Shown: positions 40,413 to 53,400 of the stretch, piece by piece
How positions within the stretch are numbered: position 1 is the stretch's first letter
Layout of the letters: every line of letters begins with the position of its first letter
DNA from: Panonychus citri
Lineage: Eukaryota; Arthropoda; Arachnida; Trombidiformes; Tetranychidae
Assembly (NCBI RefSeq): GCF_014898815.1
Contig: NW_026515525.1
Location: forward strand, 62,001-126,000
Direction of reading: 5' to 3'
DNA: 64,000 bases
Notes under the pieces: model-generated
What the model saw: the letters and a program-made list of their open reading frames with translations, nothing else
Told to the model about the DNA's origin: nothing
Databases searched by the model: none
Translations under genes and position numbers: made by a program

Positions 40413-41496
40413 CTCTCTTTCTCTCTCTCTCTTTTCTCTTTCTACTATTTGAAAAAAAAGAACCTTATAAGTTACCATGAATGCACACAGAATTTGGCTC
40501 TTTTCTTTACTTTAAATAAAAGTTCTGTACCTTTATTCAACTGAAGGATTTACCGTTAACATGGTTTGATTGACATTCAATTTGGAGTAAAAAAATTTTC
40601 ACTCTTCAGGTAAACTCATGAGTTGAGATCATTTATTCAGTTTAATTAATGTAAAGAGACAGACATTTATCTTCCAATATTAAAAAGTTTCTAAACTTTT
40701 ATTATTCATTGAAATTCAAGGTATTTCTGTTGGTAGCATATTATGGTTATTTATTACAAGGGAATTCATGGAGTTTATTTTTTGAAAAGTTGTTCTTTTT
40801 TTTTATTTTCCATCAAATCTTATCAGAATATTTCATTTCCAAATTTCTCAACATGATGTTTGTACATATTCACCCTTATTTAACTTGTGAACTTCCACTT
40901 CAATATTTGATATAATATTATTATGTATTTCCTTGGGCACTCAGGTGAGGTTAACATATTATTGTGTAATCTTTTTCTTGATTAAATAGTGAAAGATTAA
41001 AGTAAAATATGAATGAAATGAAAAAAAAAGTTCATCGTCTTGTAATAATAAACTTGAATGATATTCGGTGTAGCATGATGATAACATGATTATTTCAATT
41101 GAAACAGGAATCAGATGTAATAGTAAGGCTTTAGGTTAAGCTGAGATTTAGTTATATAAATATAACGGTGAAAATAAGTGGTAAGGATGAAGGAAAAAGA
41201 AAAGGATGAGGATAAAAAGTCTTCGAAGGTGGAAAGTGATGAAAATGCTCTGCTAGTAGATTTTGTTTCTTTTGTCTGTTCAAATTCTGATGATTCTCGG
41301 GATTCCATAGATTTAGAATGTTTTTATTTTCTCATTTTTGTTGTTATTCCTCAACAACAAAGTTGAATTGCTGAATATCAGGTTTTTAGTTTGAAAGTCC
41401 ATGAAGTTTATGATGACGAACATGATGATGAATGAATCTTTATATTCCCTCTCACTCTTTCTCTCTCTTTCTCTCTCTCTTTTCATAAGTGAAGTT
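40348..41496. other. Fray 3' UTR and spacer to the receptor gene
   Basis: The two flanking genes are tail-to-tail. I see no gene here. A Ser/Glu-rich minus-strand frame at 41111-41290 could be an alternative last exon of the receptor (acceptor CCCGAG), but its pyrimidine tract is poor. Confidence 0.45.
40380..40440. repeat. (TC)n-rich tract in the Fray 3' UTR
   Basis: A TC dinucleotide run, slightly interrupted, lying 33 bp after the Fray stop codon and upstream of the likely AATAAA near 40516, so probably transcribed. Confidence 0.9.
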
Positions 41497-44400
41497 TCAA
41501 AAATTACGGAAAACGAAACTTTTACCATAAATGTAAGGATTGACGCATGAGTTGGATACGGCAAACATGAAGAGAATCGCCTGAAGGTCTTGATTAATCT
41601 GAGAAGCTGAATTACGATCAATTTGATACCAGATCACTGCAATCACATAAGGAGACCAACATATGATGAATGCTAATATTATTATGAAAGCTTCTTTTAG
41701 AACTCGAGATTGAATCTTTTGACGTTTCGCGGTTACACTGGATTCTGGAGCAGGGAGAATCTCAAGAGATTCAGTTTCTCGGGTGTAGGTTGTTGTTGTT
41801 GTTGCTGTTGAAGGAGATGATCGATGGTAATGATGATTGGTAGTGTGATTTTGATGGAGAGATGATGAGGATAATGATGTTGAAGGCTCAACGGAAGACA
41901 AACTGTTCCAGCAATCGTCAAAAGCAGCTTAACATTAATTAGAGGAGAAAAAGTTTCGAAAAAAAAATAATCGTTAATTTACTTGTCATTTATCAGAACT
42001 GAGCGAGTAGATTGTTATTAATTATCAATGATCTTTTTTTCCCCCTCTCTTGTAACATATTCCCCAAGAGGAATAATATAATAATATTCAACCAGAACTT
42101 CATGATTAATCAATTGGTTTTGTCTTGAGTGTTAATCAGATTTTCTGATCAACCCAATATAAGTTATATAAAGTTAATTGTATGGAATTTATTTCTCATT
42201 CAGTTAAGAAAACGATTTTGTCAACTAAATGATGAAAATTGTGTTTAGGAAATTGTCCTAATTCAATTATCCATTATTATTCTCGATTTTAATTCTAAAC
42301 TCATCATTTAATTTAATGATTTACATATAACATGTTCGGAATTAACTCTCTCCAAGTTAATGAAACTTTCAGGCAACTTCCTGTTCTTGAAATATCGACA
42401 ATAATCAACTTCCGATTTTTTCCGGTTTATCACAATAAAGTGATGGTGACAAATGTCATTCTATTAATATATCTACATGATAAATGAACTTGCATCATGT
42501 TACTTGAATAAACTGAATGAATGAACTTTTAGCTTGTTCATAAATTACTTGTATTCACTGACTGAATTGAGCAGAAAAAAAAAATAATTTGTTTAACTTT
42601 GATCATGATTATCATGATATTAACCATTTGAACGTTAATTGTATCACAATTGGTTCAAACTGAATTATACTAAACAAATAAATTTCATTTTAAACTGAGT
42701 TAAATTTAGCGAGTTAACTAAATTCAGAGACTCGACAGGAGATGAACATTTTTCAGATCAATGTTATTACATTAATTTAACAATTTAATTGTGATCATTA
42801 TTTTCAGCTAACTGTCCATCATTTGTCTAGCTTATTTAATTAACATGGATCACAATTAAAGTGAGCAAATTCATTAAGTTACAGCACAATTAAGGGATAA
42901 TTTATTACGAACAACCAATTTAACCTAAAATTATATAGCAACCAAATCTATGGGAATTTAAATATTTAAATTCTAATTAGTGAAAGACAATATCATCAGG
43001 ATAATCTCGATGCTCGAACTCACATAATCGACAATACTGACCTAACAATCGTACCCGTTGTAGTGACCATTACATTGTATATTAATAATTCTCTGAGCAA
43101 GAGAGAGAGAGAGAGAGTATTCTCTTAATCTCGTTCTGAGAAATTTCAATCGAGTTCGAAAAAGAATTAAAATGTTTCAAATAAGAGTTGATAATAATTA
43201 GAGTTGTATAATAATTAATAGCTAGGTCACTATAAGATATCGAATTTGGCACTTTGGCCTCAAATAACTTCCGTCTGGATGATTCGCCTTAAAATTGGAC
43301 GATATTTTTAAGATACTCTTCGAAAACTTTATGACCAAAAAAGAGTTGGGTTCTTAACTAAAAAGAATTGAAAAACGAAGAAAATTTTTAGCTAATTAGA
43401 GATAATATATTGTTGAGATTACATTAGATTCTACAATTTGGTGTGATTAAAGTTAATTAAAGAGGATTTGAGATTTTCCGAGAAAAACTTAGGGATTTCG
43501 AGAGCTTTTGGAAAGAAAAAAAAAGTTCGAAGATTAAAAGTGGAAAATGTGTCGTTCTAATCTGATTGCGAACAATAATTAATTGTATCAAAGATCGAAT
43601 CAAACAATATCCTGAGGCGATTAAATGTTGATTAGAAACTTTGATCAAACGTCAACTATTGTACTCAAAATTCAACCAATAGAACAATAAAACTCTGGTT
43701 GACAGTTGAGATTCTGATCGATTGATCTGATTAAATTGTAATCAATGATTGAAATAAACAATTAAAGGCTTACCTTTAACATTACCAAGGCATCTTGAGT
43801 TGGCAAATAGTTTGATACAAATGCCAGTGTAACAAATGATGATTATGAGCAAAGGTATAACATAAACAACGCAAAGGCTAAAAATATTATACAATTTCCG
43901 ATGCCACTCTTGGGTGAAAGCGTCGAAATCAACACACTGGGTGTAATCGCTGATTTCAGGGTGAGCTTGAACACTGAACAGCACCATCTTAAAGAGCAGA
44001 AATGAAAATCAATCAGTAAATTAAGAAAATTGAAACTCAATTACAATCAGAATCATGATGAGCCCAGGGAGTGATTATTATCATTATTGAAAAAGGAACA
44101 GGAAAAACTTTCAAACTCATTAACTTTTCCAAATCAACAGTTTATATTATTGATCCTCTTTAAGTTAATGATTTTTTATCACTCAATCATTGATTCAACT
44201 TTTCTGATTGTTGATTAGACACAGAAATCAATTGAAACTATTCAGGTTTCCATTGAAACTTTTCACCAACAATTGTTATTATTTTCCCCCAATTCCAAGC
44301 CTATTTATCAGTCCTTGTTGTATTATTTAATATTATCAAGTGTTTATCGTCAAGTGATTTAAATTATTAATGATAATTATTCAGTCACGTTGTAGATTTT

Positions 44401-47400
44401 CATGATTAATTTGATTCAGTTTTAAATTCAAGTCATGAAGATGCTGATGATACTCGTTAATGTTTACAGTTTCAACGAGAGGAAAAATTTTCCCATTTGT
44501 TGACCTAAAGGAGTTTTTTTTTACATCCAAGTTGATTGTTATTATTTATTATACTAATTAATCATTTTAATTAATTACATGGTGATGAATTCAGAGAGAT
44601 GTTATTAATATTATAGCTTTAGAGTTGACTTGTAATCAACTAATTGTTAATGGAAAATGATTTCTGAAACGATTGACTTGTAAAATTGTCCATCAATTGG
44701 AAATGAAAATCATTAAATCAATGAAATAAAATTAATCATGAGAAATTTTCAATGGTAATTAATTTTTAGTATTATAATGAGTTTGTTTGTTTGTTTTTAT
44801 TGTTGTTGATTGAATTAAATTTAATTGAGTTAATTCTTGTAAAAATCCAACAGCAATTATTAACTTAATCAGTATAATTATTTTCCAGGTTAAATTTCAT
44901 AATTAAAAATTTTCAGGGTGAAAAAAAGTTAGTTAATAATGTTCATCATAATCATCATCATGTTCATGCTGATGGTTGATTTTCAAATGGAAGCTGAAAA
45001 AAGTTCAGTTAATTCAAAGCAAGTTCAAGTTTCAATCATCCAGGGGATTCATTAATTTAGTACAAATTTTGATTAATTAAAGTAATATGAAAAAAAGAGT
45101 TCAGATTCAATTTAAAAATCAAGTCTAAATACTAAAAGGTGAAAGTTTCAGGGGAGAGATGATGAGATTTTGGATAAGCTATTAGATTGGAAATTAGATT
45201 TTCTCTGTTTGATTAATTGGAAGAAAGTTTTAATTGTTGGATTAAATTGTATTTCTAACAACAGGCTTCAAGATTTACTTTAAGTTGATCGTTACCGATG
45301 ATTGATTTACACCGATTGATTAATTGACGTTGATGAACAATGATCTTCATGAGTTATGACGATTAATAAGTTTCTCGATTTAACTTTTCGCCGAATCTCA
45401 TCTCATCTGAATCTATGGATTCTGATGAACTTTTTTCTTACGTTTTTTTTTGTTTCCATCTTGGTGACATAAAGACAAATCGAAAGTAGAACTTTTTTTT
45501 CTCTCTCCTCATCATCATTGTTCATCAGATTCTAATCGAAACTTTGAGAGAAAAAAAAAGTTTCCTAATCTTTTGTTGAGATGAAAAGATTTGCTCGAAA
45601 TTTGTTCGAGACTTTTTTTTTCTCATTCCTTTTTCTATTGATAATAAAGACAAAAAGAGTAAGATTAAATTCAGGAAATTATTCGCCTTCATTTCACCTT
45701 AATTCAGTTCCAAATAGATAACTAGCTTGTTAGAACCTTAAGAATGAAGCTGATTGGAATCCAGGGTATTCTTTTTAATAACCAGTTAACCAGTAATTCT
45801 GGATTCATATTGATCATGGATTCCAACTGATCATTACCATGATGAGTGTAGGGAAAAAAAACTAACACCACCACACAAACAAATGGAGTAAAAGTTATCA
45901 TTCATGAATAAATGATAAGAACTGAGACTCATGTTGATGAGCAAATTGTCAGTATTCACATTTCAAGTTGAATCACTTTTTTTCCTTAATTCGTAATCAA
46001 TGTTATCCAGAACAGAACATAATTTTTTATTCTCTATCCTTCAATCTTGCTGCTTTAATTCAGTTGATTGTGATCCTGACTCTGATTATGATTACGATTC
46101 CTTTGGCTCTCTGCCTTTCAATTTTAATGATAGCGATAATAATCCAAGTAAATGTAATACATTATCGGGATAAGTTCTGCTCAAGTAAGAGAGAGAGAGA
46201 GAAAAAAAATCAGATCATGAAGATAACATGATAGAAACTGATAATAGCGAACAATAATATTATCTAATATGCATTAAGAGTCTTGAATGTTTCATTTATT
46301 ATCCTCATGATCTTCATGATAATGAGCATATTATATGAACTTTTCTCTCGTTAGCTCATTTCCATTCATGATAAATTCAATGATTAAGTAACCAGATAGA
46401 AACCAGAAGCCTCATGATTGGATTAATTAGAGCTTTCATGAAAACATATCACTAATTTTCAAGTGAAAACGAGCATGTAACATCCATAGAACCTTAAATT
46501 AAATGCTCAAAGAAAAATGTATAAATTCTGTGATGAAAAATCGACAGAATTTTCTCTTTCAGAATTCGGTAAAGAATCCATTACATAGGAGCGGGAAATT
46601 CTCGATATCGAATATTTTTTCCCTCTATGTTCATAATTAGCTTTCCATGAACTTAAATTCTTAGATATTATTAAAACTATTCCATTCCTATATACTGGAA
46701 GTAATATTTTCATGAGATTCAGGAGGAATCATGATCAGTGATTCTAAGATCTGACAATTTTCAATCAGCAATTACATCAAAGTCCGTTAATTATAATCAG
46801 ATTAAATCAATGAGGAAGATAATTAGTAAGTTACTTATTGATTGGGTGAAACTTTTCCTCCTAAACATAATTTTAAATTCCCTGAAACATGAATAATGAA
46901 CTTAATATGAAATAAGATGAGATTCCAACGGGAATTGGAATTGAGAATTTGATTAATCAAAATTACACCGAAAGCACAATTAATTAATTTTCAAACTCAT
47001 CAAACTTGAACCCATCACCTGAATTTAATCATGTCTCAGTATAATTAACTTACGATAATGATTGTGATTCAGATTCTCAAACCGATAAAAGTTATCATTA
47101 TTAATATTTACTTTAGAATCTGAAATTATACTTTGAGAAAATGAATTTGAAATTTGTGATAACCATGATAATAGTTTTTCCTCTGTAGTTTTTGATTATT
47201 GTTTACATTAGATTAAGATCATGTTCAGATCTCTCTCTCTCTCAATTCTAGTAATATATCGTTGTTTTCACCATGAAAAACATGATAACATATCATGAAT
47301 TTGAAATGAATTTTTTTTCTCATCTCAAACAGGAAGCTTAATATTATTACAGCATGAAAAAAAAACTATCAGATGTTATATCAACGGAAATGATTGTCAG

Positions 47401-50400
47401 AATGTTGATCAGAAAATTTAATCTACTCATTATAATCCCAGTTGATTAATCAGCTAAATTCATCAATTGATGAAGACAATTTAATGATAATGATCATCAA
47501 CGATTCTGATGAGAGAATCGGCAAAGAAAACAATAACAACATGATGATTTATTTACCTCTTGGTCAAAGATATAATCAGGTTACTCTGTTGAATCAACAT
47601 ATAATAAATATAATCATGATAATGAATCTGAATTTGAATGATAGTTCTGGGTGATATTGTATAATCGAGGGACAAAATTCATAGATATATATTATACGAG
47701 TTAATAGAAAAGAAAAGGAATAAAAAAAAAGTTCCAACTCAGAACTTTCATAGATTCATGATAATCGAAAGTAATTCCCATGAAATGTTATCCTTGATAA
47801 AACTTTGCTCGAATACTTTTTTTTGCACTTTTGTTGACAATCCACTGTTTCTGACATTGATAATTGAATAGATTATTTAATTAGCAAAATGATTAACAAT
47901 ATTGTTAGTCATTGAAATGAGTTAATTGAGTAGCATTATTTGTGGATACTTTCAACAATTAACTTTCAGTAAAACCTTTGGCTTAACAATTATACAAATG
48001 AAGTAATAAAAAACTTTTAGATTGTTCAACTTTATTGTAAATTTTTATTATTCACACAAAATGTTAATATTGAAGGAAACAATTAACCTAATTGAATATT
48101 GTATCATTTATGATAATATAATTTTCTGTTTCAACAAACCTCATGAAACTCAAGGTTCTGATTTTAATCTTGAAATTATTAAATGATCATGATTGAGATG
48201 AGTGTCAATTAAAGGTGACAATCAAACATTTGACATTTACTATTTATATTTAGTAATAGTAATATGAAAACATGATTTTCTGGTCACACTGATTCATTTT
48301 GATGAATTGTTATCTCCAAACTTGAGTTGATATCATGATGATGATGATGATGATGATTAAAGTAAAATATGATTCAAGTTAAGCTTTAAGAGTCTTATAA
48401 AGATGATTCTGTTTACTTGGACATTGGGTTCTGGTCAGTTCGAGTCTAATGTTCAGGTTAATCTTTTTTTCATTAATATGTTCAAGTTTTATTTTTCAGA
48501 TGACCATCAGTAATATGAATCTGGTACGATTAAATCAAACAATTAAACTTGGATGACGTTAATTGAAATTGACTTGTAACTTTAATTCCTTGTCAAATTA
48601 TTAAATGAATTTCATCCTTGATTACTTGAAGGTTTATGACATCACACTGGTCAGTTAATCATGATTATCATTGTATCAGAAAGTTTTTTAGATTGTTAAT
48701 TAAAGTTAGTTTAAGGCTTGGTGATTATTGAATTGTCAAAATATATACAACAGTCTATCAAATTTATCGTTATCATTTTTAACGTATTAACTTTATTTCA
48801 TCTCAAGGTCAGTTCAATGGTTTAAATAACATGTAACTTGACCAATACAAATGGCCAGATAAATAATAATAATGATAACAACTGAAAATTGAAAATTGAA
48901 ACTTAATCCAGTTCCAGTTACTGGACACCCCATCAACATATTGATTTTTTTTGAACGAAAATGAATGTTTTTTGACTCACTTTTGAGTCAAAATTTGAGT
49001 CAAAAATTAATCAAAATTTTTGATTGCAATTGAAAATTATTGGACTCAAAAGACTCAAATCTCAGAAAAGATCATTTTCTTGAGTTTTTGATTCATGGAC
49101 TGAAAATTCGAAGAAATTAGATTTTTAGCGCTGATTTCAATTTCTAGGAATAAATATGGTTGTTTTAATTTTGATTCAAAATTGACTTTGATATAATTTG
49201 GTATAATTGGATTGATGGAATTCATGATTCTGAGATTCTGACAAAAGTAAGAGTATAAAGATATTTGGTAACAAGAAATAAATTGAAATTGAAAAAATTT
49301 GAACATGAAATAAATAGATATAAGATCATAGGTATAAGATGAATATAAGATCTTTGTAAGCAAGAATAAAAAACCAAAAAGAATCAACAGGTTTCCATAG
49401 GTTTAACTTCTTGTGAAAAATCCATGATCTCAGAATCATTTTCTTCTTGATCAATGTTTTCCATTTTCTTAAATTTTTCGTAAAGACAATTGTTGATGGT
49501 TGGTACAATTTCTTTGACTTTTGGCTTTTTTTCAACAACATTGAAATAGCTCATGATATTTTCTTTAAATTGATTTTCTTTGATTACGATTTTTCCCTTG
49601 ATCCTTTTCTTAATCGAGCCAGGAGAAACCTTTTAAAGAGCTGTATTGTTGAGGTTTGGAATCTTTGATCGTTAGTAAATTAGCATAAAAAAAGAAAAAA
49701 AAGGAAAAGGAAAATTGAAATTGAAAAATGAATCGAAACTGGATGTAAACAAAAGCTTTTTTTCACATGGATCAATACTTACATTTGGCCATTTTTCTAT
49801 GATCTTTTGCTTATTATTTCGATGAACACAAATATGATGATAATTCACAATGAAAATGACTTAAATCACAATAATTGAAGAAATTAGAACAAGAAATTGA
49901 ACGGAATGAAAAAATAAAATGAATGAAATGGACAGAAAATAGAATAGAATAAAAGTGAATGGATGAAAAAAAGCTAATTTCACTTCACTTTTCTAGAGAA
50001 AATTTTGATTTGAAGAATTTGCGAAAAATATCGAATTTAGAATCTTTTTTCTTTGTTGTTTAGGTGAAGAAACGTTCAATATACGAATTAGAAACTAATT
50101 CATATAAAAAAGAAGAATAATCACAGAAAATAGAAAAAAGAAACCAACAAGAAAAATTGATGTCACTTTTGGAAAATTAAAGCCAAATTAAACTAGTAAT
50201 TGATGAGAAACGGCTCAACCAGAAAATCTTTGTGGTATTTGTAGGAAGCTTGTACTTTTATGATGAAACACTTTTGATACTTGGGATAAATTGATCAATG
50301 TTCTTATATCTGAGAATTTTTTAATCTCGAAAATATGAGAAAGTGGAAACAAAAAATTTCCAGTAGATCCTTTGAAATTCACTTTAAAATCCAACACATC

Positions 50401-53400
50401 AATTTGTTGACACAAAGCTTGTATATTCGATCCTAGTTGGAAAATGGAAACAATATTCATATACTTTGAATCACTAGTTTTAATGATTGAATCTCGTCTT
50501 AATTTGTCACTTGAATATTTCTCGGTTGAGAATCGCTTGCCATCAAATGATACCGTCTTTAGAAATTTCACTTTCAGAGCCAAATGATCATCACTCATTG
50601 AACCGATCTCCAAAATGAAATCTAAATATTCCATTGAATCTGTTGGTTCATCTTCTCGAATGGTAATGATTTTTGGATCCACAATTTCATGAAAGTTACT
50701 CTCTAAACCAAAATTCTTGATTTCTCTTTCACTGAGAGGCCAATCAGACACCTTATTAAGAAATTCAAAGTACTTGAAATCATTCATAAAGATTCTTACT
50801 AAAGATGGTGCAATATTTGAAGATCTTCGAACCTTGTCTTTTAGTATCCCATATAATTTTCTAATGGATAAGATGAGATGTTTTAGAGGTCCAAGATCTT
50901 TAACAGATTCCGGTAAATGACTTAATATGTGTTATAAGTCATAAATGTTGGTCCATAGATCTCATTTACTCCATACTGAATTCACGAATCAAATTTTCAG
51001 TTCAGATATTAGTTCCTGAGTAACTGGGCCACAGTGAGAAAGTTGAAAGATTCAGAATGAAGCACAGTAAATGATTGATTACTTGCTTTAACAACCCTTT
51101 CACGATTCCTGGAAAATAATATACAATGAATGAATCGTATTCCGAACTTTTCCAATATTTTATGAGATCGAAAGTCCTTGGTGGTCTTGTGATATCAGAA
51201 TGAACACAGATCTTGGAAATCCTGTTAGAAATTTCTTTTCTGAAAAATGTTCTATCGACTCTTTGCTCAAAGATATTTGTCACCGTTTCTCCTAACCAGC
51301 CACGTAAGATCAGACTTCTTAAGACACCAAGAATCATGCAGTATATGCTCAACTGCAGTACTTCTGACAATATCGAAACTTGATAACTGTAATAAAGGTG
51401 ATCCACCAATAATTCCATGGTATCGAGAAGACGGATCCTGAGAAATTTGATCGAGAACATTGTTTTCACATCTTTCGAATGAATCGAAGTCATTCTTAGA
51501 TCTTCTTAACTCGTCTAAGTTGATTTCCTCGAGATTCGGGTAGATTCTTGCACCTCTTGATGATGAACTCGCTTTTACAAGCACCAATCACACCCATACG
51601 TGTGATTATATTGACGAGATCCACGTAAATAAGCTCTCATAGGAGCGTCTGCAACTAGAGCGATGAGATGAAACGTGGCCTTGAATGTAGTCCCAATTTG
51701 ATTCCGCCATGATATTGGATCTTTTTCTAGAGCTTTCAACTCTTCACAAATCGGTCCTAAATAACACGTGACATCTGGCTTTGATCGACCAACAAAGAGA
51801 CCAACAAGTAAAAAGTGCTTCCGTCGAAATTCAGGTTTTAACTCGTTCAATGAAATAAAGACCGGAAAAATTTTTATACTGGAACTATTACCAACTTGCA
51901 CTTCATCTGAATGTATTGAAAGTGTTAATCTGAACTCATTTGGAGTCTTTGATTTAATCTCTCTAGCAATTTGTGAACAACTAATATCATCAATTGATTC
52001 ATGATCATAGAACCTTACAAATTGTGAATCGGGAATTGTAGGTAGAAAATTTTCTAGCTGATCTTTAAGTTTGATTCGAAGAAAATAATTCTCGGGCTTT
52101 AATTCTGCTTGTATTTCGACGTTATCACACTCATATGAACCATATTTTGAGGGCTCACCCGTGAATGGACCATGACTGTGGTTACTTGAACAAAGAACAT
52201 AAACTTCCACTGGATTTTTTTGGGCTCTTTTATCCCATAAGTATCTTGGACTTTGTAGAATAACAGGGTCATTTGAAAAACGAATATTGAGATCATTGAA
52301 AATGTTTATCACTAATTCAGTAGCAGTCAAAGTTAATTTACAGCGACTGAATAGTGCTGATATCACCAATTCACAATAATCTTTTTTCTTGAGCCGTGGG
52401 TCAGCACTTTGATTTTGAGAATCTAGAATCTCAGTATCACTTGAAGAGCGATCACTATCATAAATTGATCTAATATCCTGATCATGTTGAGATTGATTGT
52501 CAGAATCGGTCTCAATTGATACGCGAGAATCTTCAAAATCTGGCAAAGAAGCGAGATAATCACTTTGCTGACAGAGGTGAAAGAAACGTTTCTTTCTATT
52601 TACACTTCTTTTAGATAAATTTAATGAATTCATTTTGTGGAAATTAGATATAAGATAAAAACAATTAAAGAACAAATTTTAAGGATCAACTCAAATCAAA
52701 CATTTACACAAATAATTAAATTTGAATTAACTTCTTAATTAAATACAAATAGAAAATTAAAGCAACACGTTGTTTTCCAGACAAACACATGTTCTATTCT
52801 AAATTTAGAATAGAACAATTTAAATTCTTTTATCTTTGTTACTATGGAAACAGAGCTTGATTAGCTTATCACAAGAAAGCGGAACAAATTAAATCTTTTG
52901 ATCTAATCAATTTAGGAAGTGGTTTTTTAATCATTTTAAAAACGTTTTTTAATTGTTACAATTTAACCACATTTTTATAAGTGTTTTAGTACCAACAACA
53001 TCTTAAAGTGCTAGTGAAAAATCGTTCTTTTTTCTGTTAAATTTTATGGACATTGCTAATCAGAGAAAGTGCTACAATCTCAGAATTTCAGCTCGTCAAT
53101 CGAAAAAAAATCCGAGATTTATTTTTAATCAAACCACTTTGGTGGGATCTTTGTGTAATCTGATGAAGAATGAAAAGGTTGTGGTCGCTTTGGTGCGAAT
53201 CCAGAATAAAAGTGACGCAGAACAAACTATTCCTCTGGGATTCAAGGTTCATCGAAACAAGATTCCGATTGATATTAAACCAGATAGAATTCATACTAAC
53301 AATATTGTCCAGGTACAAGTTTTTGGTAGTAAACCAATAACATCAATGATCGTCTGTATCGGTGGTAAGTAAATTATTCGAATCTTTGATATCTAGTTAT

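Noticed and set aside
43010..43085. tRNA-like stretch on the minus strand (GAGTTCGAGCATC resembles a B box)
   Set aside because: I could not fold an acceptor stem or find a matching A box, so no tRNA is called.
45968..46231. Hydrophobic 87-codon frame that could be a membrane protein
   Set aside because: No ATG at its start and Ile/Leu-rich simply because the DNA is AT-rich.
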